Notes: generated by a model from the sequence alone, not told the origin. 64,000 nt of DNA from Theobroma cacao (GCF_000208745.1 NC_030853.1:727948-791947), one strand, 5' to 3'. Shown: positions 40,321-52,126, counted from the first letter of the stretch. Numbers and translations: made by a program.

Positions 40321-41691
40321 GTGAAGTGCTTGTTCTTTTTAAAAAGTAAGGTATACTTCTTTGTCATATTCACATATCAAAATTCATAATCTTACTCCAT
40401 TGGTGATCTAGTGACGTCGATTTTATGATTATTCTTTAGTTTCACATTTGCTTTTTTTCCTCGAAGTTCCCCTTTCTTAATATCTTCTCTTAGTCTCTCC
40501 TTGCACGTTGCAAGCTTTCTAATTAGTAGAAATTAACTCCTTTCTCTCCCCCTTTGTTGACAAAACTACTTTCATGTTTCTTAATTGTGAGCTCTATATG
40601 ACTGCAGCACAAAGATACGTATGGAAGAGTGAGTAGCACGCACACCAAGAAAATGGCGGCTTGAAAACCTTGGGGCTTGCTAGCTAAACCGACTTTTACC
40701 TGACAGCCTGATCCCACCAAGATAGAGATGGCCAATCATCTCTCTGGCCGTTGTTTCCTTGTGCTAAACACTTACCTTAATTTTGTGGATAAAAATTGAC
40801 GCCTTGTGCGCACCTTGAAAAGTTTTCATTCCAGAAGTATTAATTGAAAACTCAATAGCGACGCTAGGGAAACCAGCAGCTTCTGCAAGGCAGGCACTGG
40901 AGAAATGCAGAACTGTAAAAGAACCAAAACCAACAGATTGCTTGCTTCCATGGCCGCCTAAGCAAGCATGGTTTCACGACCAACGCGAATTCAGTTTCAT
41001 ATTCAAGATCAAAAAGTAAAACCCGACTTAAAGCCATAGTAGGATTCATTCCAGAGAATATCAGAATAACAAAACCAACATCATGCAAAGCAGCAGAGCA
41101 AATGTGCTCCATGGCAGAAACCTCGAAAGCCAAATGGCAGCAGAAAACAACAATAGAAAACATATTATTGCAGCCCCAAAAACAAAGAATCATGACCCAA
41201 AAAGAAAGCACACCAGCTACCGACTCTAGAAATGAGCTTAAAAGCTCAATCCTCACATTCTAGCTAAACCAATTCGTTGATTACCTCTTCTTCATTGTCT
41301 TCAGAAGATAAGCCCAATAATTTACCAACATGGGGTTTTTGTTTTCCATATGTAAAAAATTATTAATTATTTGGAACCATATATACAATACTAATTTTTG
41401 TTTTATATAAATCTTCTTCCATACATTCGATCAATTACAATATTTATAAATTTTTTTAACTTATGGTTAGGTAATTGAGAGGAGAAAAGAGAGACATATT
41501 TAGTACATATGGAAAGGAGATAAGAGAAAAGAGAGACAAAAAGAAGAAATTGTGAGTGCACCACTTGTTGATATAAGCTCTGATTTCAACAAAAATGCAC
41601 GTGGATAGGTAAGTGAGAGGAGGATTCCGCCACAATCAACAACTTCTAGAGAGGGGGCTCCAACCTTTCTTCCAGCCGACCAAACTCTGCT
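40321..41691. other. Upstream flank of the B3 gene
   Basis: AT-rich. Around 40575-40700 the motifs TTTCTTAATTGTGA, AGCACAAAGATACGT, ATGGCGGCTTG and GCTTGCTAGCTAA(A) parallel 44365-44470 downstream of the B3 gene, suggesting a local duplication. A 130-codon open frame lies on the minus strand at 41256-40864 (see separate entry). Promoter elements for the B3 gene are presumably in the last 200 bp. Confidence 0.5.
40864..41256 (-). CDS. Unrecognised 130-codon open frame
   Basis: It begins MRIELLSSFLESVAGVLSFW and is rich in Phe, Cys, Val and Leu. I recognise no domain and no neighbouring exon. It starts about 0.5 kb from the B3 start, on the opposite strand, and could be part of a spliced gene, a transcribed antisense region or chance. 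The cysteine-rich hydrophobic composition is what one gets when an ordinary A-rich strand is read in reverse, so chance is the likeliest explanation. Confidence 0.15.
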   Translation of the reverse strand: MRIELLSSFLESVAGVLSFWVMILCFWGCNNMFSIVVFCCHLAFEVSAMEHICSAALHDVGFVILIFSGMNPTMALSRVLLFDLEYETEFALVVKPCLLRRPWKQAICWFWFFYSSAFLQCLPCRSCWFP

Positions 41692-41699
41692 TATAAATA
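41692..41699 (+). promoter_or_regulatory. TATA box of the B3 gene
   Basis: TATAAATA 71 bp upstream of the chosen ATG (41763), giving a leader of about 40 bases. Confidence 0.6.
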
Positions 41700-41762
41700 C
41701 ACACAAATCAAGGGAGAAATTAAGCAATTAAGGATATTACAAACTTGCACGCCATTGGTTCT

Positions 41763-42191
41763 ATGGCTTCAAAAGGTAAGAAGGCCTTCCATGAATCAAA
41801 AGCCAAGCAGAAACAAGCAAAGAAGAGAAGGGTGTTGTTCTCAAAAAGGGTAAGTCGCACTGATGTCTTGAAAAGGTTGGCTATCCCAACAGAGTACCTT
41901 GCATTTCTCCCACGGTTTTGCGGAGGCCATGCCCTGGAATTGTCGGTTAGGGATGAGAATGGCCATTGCTGGACTTTCGTCTGCTCCATTCGGAAGACGG
42001 GAGCTTATCAGAAACCGGTCCTTCAACAAGGCTGGCGGGAATTTGTTCTAGCTAAATGTCTCCATGTTGGTGATAGGGTAACCTTCTATGAACAGGAATC
42101 TGAAGATGGAATCAAGATATTTGGATCCATTTTACCACGTTCTCGATATGGTATTGAGATTGAGAAAACAATGAGGCCCCCTTACGGCTAG
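41763..42191 (+). CDS. Small single-exon B3 DNA-binding domain protein
   Basis: 142 aa. A basic N-terminus (MASKGKKAFHESKAKQKQ, then AKKRR) looks like a nuclear localisation signal. The rest is one B3 domain from about residue 24 to 135: LFSKRVSRTDVLKRLAIPTE, then LPRFCGGHALELSVRDENG, WTFVCSIRKTG, GWREFVLAKCLHVGDRVTFY and GIKIFGSILPRSRYGIEI. This matches the plant-specific B3 fold, which binds DNA through two loops; the W-F-V-L-A-K and GD.V.FY elements are intact. There is no second domain (no AP2, ARF or EAR part visible), so it is a stand-alone B3 protein of unknown target. The first ATG downstream of the TATA box is used; frame signal upstream of it has no ATG. A broken relative lies at 63131-63540. 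Confidence 0.85.
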   Translation: MASKGKKAFHESKAKQKQAKKRRVLFSKRVSRTDVLKRLAIPTEYLAFLPRFCGGHALELSVRDENGHCWTFVCSIRKTGAYQKPVLQQGWREFVLAKCLHVGDRVTFYEQESEDGIKIFGSILPRSRYGIEIEKTMRPPYG

Positions 42192-43166
42192 ACCTTGCTA
42201 ATGCTCCAATAAGTGGCACTCATCAAAGAGTCTTCCTTTAGCATGCTACACCATTGAACCATGGGTTGATGTACCAAGCTCCTGTACAAGGCTTTAAACA
42301 TTTTCCCACTCGAAAATCACTGATTCTCTATCCTTTTTTTATTAATATTTTATATTTTACTGGAATTAGTCTTAAATTTACCCTCACTATTCTGTGTGTT
42401 GAGTACTTGACTTTGTTGAGCAGTAGACCGTGATAAATGTGAAAGTGAAACGCAAAAGTCACCTAGCTTTAACTAGTAAAACATATTAGTAATTGTACGA
42501 CCATAACCGATATCAAATTTTGTCTTTTACACAAAATTCAACAATTTATGAATATGAAGAGGAAAAGATACCCCATTGCCGTTGGCTAATAACTCCAACA
42601 TAAGAGAACAACTTCAAAATTTGACAATAACCATGTGCCCTTGCTGCGTCCTTTCCCTTTTCTTATTTTTTTTCCAAGGTTTCTTAATTACTCAAACCCA
42701 TATTTTGGTGACCAATTGATAAAGTATTGCACCTTTTCAAATGTGTTATAGTAAGTGTATACATGTGCGTGCATAAATAGTTCGTTTATGAACTAATTAA
42801 TACGAAAAAAGTTTTTGTAAGCTTTTAAAAAAAAAGAAGTTTTGGTAAGCAGTCTGTCAATCAACATATATGTATTTGTTGATTCTTTCCCTAATTAAAG
42901 ACGTAAGAGGGCTTCATGTAATTTAATTTTGCCGTAACATATTGGTAAAACAAGAAACAGAGTCAAGTAATTTGCATAGGTGCAAGTCATCATGCAATAA
43001 AATGGACACACACGACTAACCATCTTGAGGATGAGCTTGAATTTTATCTCTTATAGGAAAAAGTTTCTTTTTATCTAGTTGGTGGTACCATGATCTTAAG
43101 GGGTATTTTTAAAAATAACCTTTAAACATAAGATGTTTTCAAATATAACTCTTTTTATAATTTTAG
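42192..43166. other. Downstream flank of the B3 gene
   Basis: A likely 3' UTR of a few hundred bases followed by AT-rich sequence. I see no gene, RNA or element ends. Confidence 0.55.
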
Positions 43167-43189
43167 CTATTTTAAACCAAGTTGGACAA

Positions 43190-43570
43190 AATCACCCTTA
43201 ATAAAATTACACGCTATGATGTTATACTCCATGTACAAAAATATGTTATATGTCATGATTAGGTTGTTACACGTCATGTGTAAAAACATGTGACATGCCA
43301 TGGATAAGTTGTTACGCACCATGTATAGAAACATGTGACATGCTATGAACAGAAACATGTGACACGCCATGCTTAGGATGTTACACGCCATGTTGAAAAA
43401 AATACTGTTGTTACATGTCATGTACAAAAACATATTACACGTCATGGTTAAAAAAGTTGTTACATGCCATGTTGAAAAAAAATACTGTTGTTACACGTCA
43501 TGTTAAAAAAATATTATTGTTACACGTCATATTCAAAAACATTTTGTTACACTTTAATATCTAAAATGTT
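43190..43570. repeat. Degenerate minisatellite built on GTTACACGCCATG-like units
   Basis: Units of about 20-40 bp alternate TTACACG(C/T)CATG with spacers such as AAAAACATGTGACATGCCATG and TTGAAAAAAATACTGTTG. Many units carry CATG dyads (ACATGTCATGT), so single strands could pair internally. On the minus strand it reads as repeated MTCN/MACH-FL(Y/H)M peptides, which looks like a by-product of the repeat and not a real protein. Confidence 0.75.
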
Positions 43571-44756
43571 ATTGTTACTTACGAACCAAAACTTCAAATC
43601 CTCTCAACTTTCTTCATTTCTTTTTTTTTTGACAATTTGGCATCGATTAAAGTATTTCTAACATATTTTCATAAATCAAAACATAAATTTTCTTATATAA
43701 AACACCTATTTCAACTAAAAATAAAAAAAAATTCTTTTGAAAATCTAGATTTATAAATTTCAATTTTTTGAGTTTATTGGTGTCTAGGTACCGAATTGAT
43801 TAAATTAAAAGTTATTTCAAATATCTGTGATCATTTTTACGGTTTTAGTTTTACCCAAAATACCTAAAAATCAAAATTTTCAAATAGCCATCCACTCAAG
43901 CACATCAAAACCATTGCTTGGTGTCTTGAAAGCGCAAGAAAAAAAAATCTAAAAATGCGAGAGAGAGAAATTGAAAGCATAGTAGACGAATACCGAAGAG
44001 AGAAATCGATAAAATTTGAAAGACTGGGATGGTGAGAGAGAAATCATAAATACAAATGAGGAGAAATTGTGATGAATGGTTTAATTTATTTGAAATAATT
44101 TTAAGAGTATTTTTGTCAAGTTATAGTTAAATATAATTAAAAATAATTAAATTTATTTTTATAGTTATTAAAATATCTTTATCAAAAAATACTATTCTTT
44201 ATATATATATATATATATATAGTTGAATGCCATGATGCCACGTGAAAATGATAAAGCAGTTTCCTTTTCTTGGCATCTTCTCTTCGTCTCCCAGCAATGT
44301 CATGATGACTCCTGGAAAGTGTTGGTACTAACCGACTCCCTCATTTTTGTCCTCTAATGCTACCGTTTTCAAGCTTCTTAATTTTACCCTTGAATAATAA
44401 GCACAAAGGACGTGGAAAGTGTAGGATGGCGGCTAATACCATTGGCTTGCTTTGCTAGCTTACCGATGTTTACCCGTCTTTGTGTTAACCTATAATTCTA
44501 ACGACTGGGGCTTCTATGAAGATTGCGGTAATACCAGACACTATAATTATTAACGCATTACGGTTGACGAAACTTTGATTTTTTTTTTCTCAAAATCCTT
44601 AATTCTAAATTTCAATGTAATATTTTGTATTATTTGAAATTTAGATGTTTGGGGAAGATATCCCAACCAGTTTGAGGAATTTTAGGCCTATACGTTTCAA
44701 TGTGAAACCTATTTGCATGAAATTCTCTCTCCCGAGTATACAAAAGATTATCAAAG
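43571..44756. other. AT-rich region; duplicated flank motif and (TA)n
   Basis: No gene. A (TA)n run at 44200-44220. About 44365-44470 resembles the upstream flank of the B3 gene at 40575-40700. The stretch 43900-44090 is purine-rich. Confidence 0.5.
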
Positions 44757-45120
44757 CATAGATGGAGCTAGTCAATTTTTATTAGGGGATCAAAGATCAG
44801 AAAAACTAAGAGCTAAAAATTTTTAAAACTAATATTTTGAACTTAACTATAAATCAAAAAATTTATAATAGACAATAATTTACATAACATATAAATTAAA
44901 AGGAAAATTGTGCTCGACTATATTTTTTGAGATTCAAATTAATCAAATATTAACTTTGTACTGAAAATGCTAGCATTGTCTTTCTTAAGCTAAATAACTA
45001 AATTATCTATAAGATATTTATTATCCATTTTGTTTCAAAGTCATATTTTCACAATTTTTATTATTGAAAAAGCTCTTTCTATAGTTACTGTTGTTGTAGA
45101 AATCGGAAGAGTCAAAATAA
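44757..45120 (-). mobile_element. hAT transposase C-terminal remnant, minus strand
   Basis: The minus strand from about 45110 reads ISTTTVTIERAFSIIKIVK, then NKMDNKYLIDNLVI, then FSTKLIFD.FESQK with stops between. This is the layout of the hAT dimerisation region in plant TTF-type hAT proteins (STTTVERAFS... K..L.N.M....L...LV). The probable 3' terminus is near 44757-44800, where ATGGAGCTAG and TTATTAGGGGATC resemble hAT-type ends. The N-terminal part is not visible. Confidence 0.6.
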
Positions 45121-45479
45121 AGTGAATTAATCTATCAATCAGGATTAATAAAAAAAATGATACATAGATGAAATTTTAAGTAATAGCTAACAGTACAACA
45201 CTACAACTTATATTTGAGATTTACATAATAATTTTTTAATTTTTAAAGAATAAACTCATATAAAATAAAATTCACATAATAAAAAAAAGAACATGACAAG
45301 TAGAAAATAGAACCCACATAACAAAAAAAAAAAACATAATTGATTGTTCGTAGAAATTTGAAAAAGAAAATTTATATTATACGTAGATTCAAGTAAAGGT
45401 GGATTGTAATAATTTGAAAAGGTGGCATGATTTTGGGATTGGGACAGAAAAAGGGCACAGGTAATGTTTTCCTCTAGAT

Positions 45480-46445
45480 TGTATGAAGATTAATCATACT
45501 GCTTATAGTTGCATTATAACTAAAAATGACCTTTGAAATAAAAGATTTGGTTATGTGAACAATGGTTCACTTAAACTGATGAGCATAGATAAGATGTTAG
45601 TTGGTTTGCCAATGATTTCAAACTCTGACAGGGTTTGTGACATTTGTCAATTTGGTAATCCAAAACGAGCACCATTTCCCAAAGTCAAAAGATGGAATGC
45701 TACACAGAAGTTGCAGCTACTGCATACTAATCTTGGAGGTCTGAAGACTTCATCTTTAAATGGAAACATGTACTATTTTCTATTTATTGATGACTATACA
45801 AGATTCAGTTAGGTGTATTTTCTCAAAGTGAATTCTGATGCTTTGAATGTGTTTATTAAGTATAAGGCTCTTTTAGAAAATCAGACGAACATGACCATTA
45901 AAATGTGGATGAGTGACAATGGCACTAAGTAACAGCTAAAGAATTTGAAAGTTACCTGAGTAAGTTTGGTATTATACATCAATTAATAGTGTCTTATAGC
46001 TCTCATACATCAATTAATAGTGTCTTATAGCTCTCAGTAAAATGATGTTTCTGAGAGAAAAAGCTAAACCTTAATGGAGATGGGAAGGTGCTTACTCTTT
46101 GAGAAAAGTTTACCAAAAGTTTGCCAAAGACACTATGGGTAGAAGTTGTGAACACAACCAATTATCTGCTTAATTTATCTTCAACAAAAGCCCTGGTGAG
46201 TAAGACTCCCTATGAAGCATGGTATGACTTTGAAATCTTTTGTTGATCATATGAAAATATTTGGTTGCATATATTATGTAAAAATACCAAATGTCAAGAG
46301 AACAAAGCTGGATGAAATATATGTTATTGCAATTCATCTTGGGTATAGTGAAGTTTCTAAGGGACATAGATTATTGAATGTCATCACAATGAAGCTCTTT
46401 GTTAGTAGAGATGTTGTTTTTGATAAAAGCATGAAGTGGAATTAG
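45480..46445 (+). mobile_element. Copia integrase-region fragment
   Basis: A pre-integrase/integrase stretch lies at 45541-45812: KMLVGLPMI, CDICQFGNPKRAPFP and YFLFIDDYTRFS, ending in a stop. The rest of the integrase follows in other frames (ALLENQTNMTIKMWMSDNG). A C-terminal integrase segment MKIFGCIYYVKIPNVKRTKL...AIHLGYSEVSKGHRLLN is at 46212-46445. No LTRs or reverse transcriptase. A 31-bp perfect tandem duplication (ATACATCAATTAATAGTG...) lies at about 45973-46036. Confidence 0.75.
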
Positions 46446-46512
46446 GACAAGGGCAAAGGATTTCCATTCTTAGAGGAATGAAAGATTAATGTTTTTTCAA
46501 ACTTGTTTCTAT

Positions 46513-46618
46513 CATTAGTTATTGACTTCTCGTCATCAAATAGGACATGTTTGGGCCTACTAGATTGGGCAAAGCACACATACAAGGTCCGATCCTTGAT
46601 GGGCCTACACCAGATTGC
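46513..46618. repeat. 106-bp dispersed repeat, copy 1
   Basis: It shares CATTAGTTATTGACTTCT, TAGATTGGG(C/A)AAAGCACACATA and GATGGGCCTACACCAGATTGC-type blocks with 61861-61966, with the same spacing. I do not recognise the family. Confidence 0.75.
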
Positions 46619-46669
46619 GTAAGTGGACTTCGATTGCATTTGAGATGAATTTCATGCACCATGGATGTT

Positions 46670-46960
46670 TTGATTACTCACCCAGTTTATGGTATTAATG
46701 GAATCACTTTCCACTTGTAAATAATGAGTTGTGGCCCATAAGGAAAAAAGGAAGAAGCTGATATCTTGTTGGATGGCTCTAAACTCTACGAAGTTGGAGT
46801 CTTCAAAACCTATTTAATGGGGAAAAGTCTCCTAATAAATCCTAAGTGGTCTCTGAGTACCCCCTTTTATGCCAGCTGGGCCAAGCTTCTCTCTAATTGC
46901 TCCGTCAGTGCTAAGTTTAAGGATTCCAATTGGAAGAGGTAGCCAATTAATGTTTTTCCT
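46670..46960 (-). mobile_element. LINE RNase H-like (RVT_3) fragment
   Basis: The minus strand reads LPLPIGILKLSTDGAIREKL then GPAGIKGG, and after a stop FEDSNFVEFRAIQQ and LQVESDSINTINWVSN. These are the first strand, the active-site glutamate region and the VESDS segment of the RNase H-like domain that ends plant LINE ORF2. Frames are broken; no reverse transcriptase nearby. Confidence 0.65.
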
Positions 46961-47099
46961 TTGAGAGATTTTCTTTTTATTGTTGCAGAGGACGATGGGA
47001 TTGGAAAAACACAAAATTGTTGAAATGTGCCCCATTTGCCATCTCCTTTTGCCCTTTAGGGAATAGCGAAAAAGGATAATATCAACCATTTGTGTCGCC

Positions 47100-48480
47100 T
47101 CGAAGTTCTTCCCTCCTTATAAGTGGCCCCCCAAATTTTAAAATTTTTTTTACATATTATATAGATTTTTTTCAATTTTTTATAAATTTTCTTAATGGTC
47201 TTCTCAATTTTTTTTATTTAATAATTAATATAAATAAAAAATAACAAAATAATTTTGTATGTTTGATTCAGTTTTAAAAATTTTTTTAAAAATTTTCAAT
47301 TTATATTATTATTTTTATTTATTTATTTATTTCTATTTTATTTACTCATATGTTTTAAATTTCTATAGATTTTCTTTCACAAATTTCTACGAACCATCAA
47401 TCATATTTTTTTTGTTCTTTTTTGTTATGTTATATGTAGATTCTATCTTCTATTTGACATGTTCTTCTTTTTTCTATTATGTGGATTTTATTTTTTATAA
47501 TTTTAATTTTTAAAAATAAATAAATTATTATGTAATTCTCAAATATGAGTTGCAGTGTTGCAATATTACTTAGAATTTCATCAATATATCATTTTTCATT
47601 CAAAATAACCAATTCATTTTAGTATGTATGTTGCAAACTTTAAGTAATAAGGATGTACATACAAATTGCTAGAATGAAATAATTGTATTTCTTTCAATAC
47701 AATTTTATTTATTATATATATTTTTAATAGCTTTTAAAATATTTTTTTGTTTAATAATTGGTTTTATTCTTCAACCTGTTTGATAAAATTAGAGTCATTA
47801 TGGTTAGCATATTGCTAGTTAATCTCAACAAATAAATTCTAAACTAATATGTTAAACCTATCAAATTTAAAAGAAAATAAAAGTGAGTATACTAATCCAA
47901 ACCTATTAAGTTTTAATATAAATCTAAGCCTATCATAACAAATTATATCTTAACAGTCTAACGTAATAGTCTATCATAACATATTATATCTCAATAGTTC
48001 AAGCCAATAACCTAATATGTTAATTAGCAATTGAAGATGCAAATAGAAAATAAGAGGAGATATAGAAAACACAAACTAAAGAGGCAATTCATTTGATTTT
48101 GAAAAATTATTTTCTTTTCCACTCTTGCACGCAAAGAGTGAGAGAGACTCTTTTTATAGTTCTATTCAGTCATATATATAAATGACACCATCATTATTGT
48201 TAATGTGTATTTTATTGTATGTCCAATGTCTTTTAAATTTATTTAATTTTTTAGATTAGTGATAATTGAATTATATATAAAGTTTTCTTTAACTGTTTAT
48301 GTCTCTTTTTGTTTGGCCTCCTCTTTGAAAATGCTCTAGCTTTGCCTCTAGTGACGTGATTGATATTGGCTTTCTATTTAATGTGGTTTTGACTTTTGTG
48401 GGGTTCCAACTCCTTCAAAGTCGCGACATATTTGGGTTTCGATCAGTTTTTTTATTGCCCTGCCCTCCTCACTTAATTTT
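47100..48480. other. Very AT-rich region, possible hAT-type non-coding element
   Basis: No gene. The left side begins with GTGGCCCCCCAAATTTTAAA (47122) and the right side has TTTGGCCTCCTC and GCTCTAGCTTTGCCTCTAG (48313-48352), which resemble inverted hAT-type ends. The interior is T- then A-rich. A low-complexity open frame at 47259-47513 is not credible. Confidence 0.3.
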
Positions 48481-48579
48481 GGTTTAATCATTAAATGCAA
48501 TTTCGCTCACTGTGCATCAGAACTGCTATTTTTTGGTGATTTTGCCCTTGTTTGAGACTCTACATTGCTTACCTACCTG

Positions 48580-48960
48580 TTCTTGAATTGTATCCAGTGG
48601 CGCCGTGATGAGGATGACATGCAATCAAATAGGAAGAAACCAAGATGGAAAACATGTGTGAGATGCAAATTAAGAGCCTTGGTTTTTCTGATGGTATATG
48701 GGAAAAAAGATCAAATGCATAAGGATGGAAGAAAATTTCATCTGTCTGATAGGTATTTGGGGATAAACTTTTGGTTATTCTATTGTCAATGTTTATGCTA
48801 CTTGTGGAGAGTAGGAGAAGAAAAATTTGTGGTTGTTTTTATGGTAAGGCCTCTTTATTATTAGTATTGGAGAAAGGGCAGTGGGCTTTAAAAAGTAGCA
48901 AGAAGTGGATTGTGCAGAATTTAAGTTTATTTTTTTATAATTGGGGAAGGGGAATTTGAA
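48580..48960 (+). mobile_element. Probable LINE endonuclease-domain remnant
   Basis: In one frame 48784-48880 reads VNVYATCGE, stop, EKKNLWLFLW, stop, GLFIISIGER, recalling the NVYAPC...K..LW segment of plant LINE endonucleases. HLSDRYLGIN just before (about 48740) also fits the domain. There are several stops and no continuous frame. Confidence 0.4.
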
Positions 48961-49384
48961 CCTTACTATTTAGACAGGGAGATCATGCACCAACCAATGA
49001 GTTAAATACTCGGGTGTATATGCAGAATTTAAGGTGAATTGCATGGAATTACATTTAAATTAAGGCTATCCAATTTGCATGAGAGTTTGATAGATGGATA
49101 ACATTCCATGATGTTTATTGTGCCAGCTGGTGAAAGAGGCTTGGAAGAAGTCAATGCTATTATGGTATAGTAATGCATATTGCCATGGTTAATTTAAGGT
49201 GGAGATTAAATGCTAATGATAGTTTTTAGGTTGCCTTTTAATTGTATGATCTGTGATGAAATGCCTTGGCAATGGTCAAGTGTTGTGATGGAAACACTTA
49301 TAAAGAGGTACAGTTGAAGTAAAGGGAGGCTTTGTTAGCAGTTTTGGTGTGATGAACACATGTTAGGCATGGCTGTACGAGTAT
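48961..49384. other. Unassigned sequence before the solo LTR
   Basis: The first 60 bp (CCTTACTATTTAGACAGG..., CAACCAATGAGTTAAA) resemble, in reverse, the stretch at about 16205-16265, so a small dispersed repeat is present. Nothing else recognised. Confidence 0.4.
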
Positions 49385-52126
49385 TGTCACAACCCAATCT
49401 CAAGCCATGATCGGCACATGGGCCCAATAGGCATAGCCCACTAACCCAAGCAAGCCTTTCTATGAAAACCTATTCATTAGTCCATCTGTCCCCCATTTTC
49501 CTCTAAGGTTCATAATTCATAATTTTCAATAATAATTTCTTCAGGAATAAATCATGGCAACAAAGCATGCACCATTCTCAAAATAAGGTTATCATTTGTC
49601 AACCCTAGACGACATTATTAATCAAACCAAACATACAAGTTTATAACAAATTTCACAATTTACATTTAAACAACCATATATACATACAACAGACCCTTGA
49701 CTACCAGCGAAGTGACTCTGGGCGTGGGTACTATTATTGAGTGTCATGGTAAACCTACCAAAAGATGGGTAAGAGGGAGCACCTCGACTTAGGATCCAAT
49801 TACCTCTGAATCTGAAAACCTAAAACATGAAGTTGAAAAGAATGAGTATATATCTAGTGAGTGAACATAGGAAGGGAACAAGCAACGATACAAAAGGTTT
49901 TAGGAAACACGATGCACTTATGTAAAAACAATGCAATTTATTCTTCGAAAACCAAACTTGATGCTATGTTTTCTTTTAACTCATTTTGGAAACATTTAAG
50001 AATTTCAACTTTCAACATTCAACGCAGTCACATTTCATTTCGCAAACATCTCTACTCTACAGGGCATGTACACATGTGTATAAGAATTCATGTATATATA
50101 TATTTTCAAACATACATCAAATACATCAAGGTCATTCCCAAACTAGTTAACATGGTTCAGCGCATACAACCACCGACCTCAACTCAGCTCATGTGCACTC
50201 CCACATCACACATAGCAAATACCGTCATGTGCACTCCCACATCGCACATGACAAATATCATCATGTGCACTCCCACACCGCACATGACAAATATCATCAT
50301 CTCGAGCTCCCATACCATACACCACCATCACCATCATGTGCACTCCCACACCGCACACGCGCGGTTATAATTATCATTCAATTTTACCTTTCAAGGCATA
50401 ACAAACATAAAAACATGTAACAAGAATCTTTATATAATAGTACATTCCACATAGTTCATTATTTTATTGGTCATATACATGGTTGCACAATCCAACATTC
50501 AAGGAAAATAATATTAACCGTTATGCCACTAGTTTAGAACATCTCAAGATTTCTAATGCATCACACGCCACAATTCAATTGGCAATTCAACATAACATTT
50601 CAACACGTGATTCATCATAGTATACGTTTAACAACAAAGAGATCTCATTCGTGAAAGGCTTGTTCCCATGCATTTTTTTTAAAGAGTCAACCAAGAATAT
50701 TTGAATACTTCATTCAAACACATATACATTTGTCCAAAACATTTAAATGTAAGTTCACTCACCTTAGTAATCCCACCTTACAAAACTAGCACCAATAAGA
50801 TTTTAATCCAAGTTAAGTCTTGAAGTACCATTAGAACCTATATTTACCAATAAACAACAATAACCTCAAATATGTCATAAATTTGAACTTAATAATTCTA
50901 ATAAATATACACTAGATAAACTACATTCTAACCTAACATTTAACCTAGAATTTTAGTCTAATTCACAAACTCATTAAACTAACTATTCAAATTTAAAGTT
51001 TCTTTACCTTGGTGAGCTTGGAGTTATAAAGATCAACAAAACCTAATATTTTTAAGAAAAAGAATTTGAAGAAAATTAGGAAATAAAGTCTGAAAATATA
51101 AACCCATAAATTCTAAAATTTAAGAGTTAAAAATGTATACTTATTAGCTTTAAAAATGAAGATCTGAAGCTAGAAGCTTAAGTGTTGATGAAAGTGGAGT
51201 ATAAATGAAAAATGAAGAAAAGAAAGAAAGATTTTCCTTTCTCTCTCCTAGGGTTCGGTTGTGATGAAAAATAGAGTTGAGAGTTGTGGGTTTGGTAAAC
51301 AAAGAGGTAGGAGAATGAAGAAGTAAGAAAAGAAAAGGAAAGGAAAAGAAAGGAAGAAAAAGAAAAGAAATTGATTTTTATTGTAAAGAGGAAAGTGGCA
51401 TCGGGAAAAAAAAGAAGAAGAAGAAAAATGATGCCTTTTTGGGGAATGATGGCCGGCAATGGAGAAAGAAAGAAGAGTCAAAGCTTCCTTTAGAAGCTTT
51501 GGCCAAGCTAAATGGTAAAAATACCATTTGACCCTCCAAAGTTCTCATCCTTTTTAATTAAGTCCTCCCATCATTCTTTTAATTCCAATTTTCTTCTATT
51601 TTTCTTCCTTAACACTTGTACAAATAAAATATTAAGTTTATACCTCACCAACGCATCTCTATAATATTTAAATATATACTTACCCTATCTTATTTTATTT
51701 AACGAAGGCATGCGGGTCCCACCAACATCGTTTTTCCTTCAAAATTCTTCCTTATCTCTTCTCCCCCACGTAAATTAACTATATAATCCTCCTTCATGAC
51801 TAATTTCAACAACGAATAAAATATTAATATTTTAATATTATTTTGTTAATAAATATTATTTTATTTTAAAATTCTCCACTTGTCTCCTTGAGTCCCAAAG
51901 TGTCTCACTTTGCCTCGGTTTACTTCCCAATTGCCTTCTAACTTCACTAACTAGTCACCGATAAAATATTATTATTTTATTATTATTTTTTCGTGTGCGG
52001 AATATTTTATTTCAAAATATTCTTTCCATCAGTCTCCACTCTTTCACACTTAATTTAGCTTCAATTGACCCTTGTCCTATCCATAACGTCATATTGGCTT
52101 CTATATTGAGGGTACGGGGTGTTACA
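49385..52126 (-). mobile_element. Probable solo LTR of a Gypsy-type retrotransposon (2.74 kb)
   Basis: It starts TGTCACAACCC and ends CGGGGTGTTACA, so on the minus strand it begins TGTAACACCCCG, a very common plant Gypsy LTR start. Flanks AGTAT (49380-49384) and GGTAT (52127-52131) look like a 5-bp target duplication with one mismatch. There is no internal coding region, primer-binding site or second LTR within the limits. It contains the 36-bp minisatellite at 50189-50363, purine-rich tracts (51180-51480, + strand) and AT-rich stretches. Confidence 0.65.
50189..50363. repeat. 36-bp tandem repeat within the solo LTR, five units
   Basis: Units start TCATGTGCACTCCCACA at 50189, 50225, 50261 and 50334, with a diverged 37-bp unit at 50297. 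Three adjacent units are exactly 36 bp long. Since 36 is divisible by 3, open frames run through it, but these are a consequence of the period. Confidence 0.9.

Noticed and set aside
43167..43445. Repetitive Cys/Met-rich minus-strand protein
   Set aside because: The peptide periodicity follows the underlying CATG minisatellite; no start context, splice sites or homologous domain.
47259..47513. 84-codon open frame of Phe, Tyr and Ile
   Set aside because: Pure low-complexity translation of a T-rich tract.
50189..50363. 36-bp repeats as a CRISPR-like array
   Set aside because: The units are directly adjacent with no unique spacers, the DNA is plant nuclear, and the array lies inside a probable LTR.
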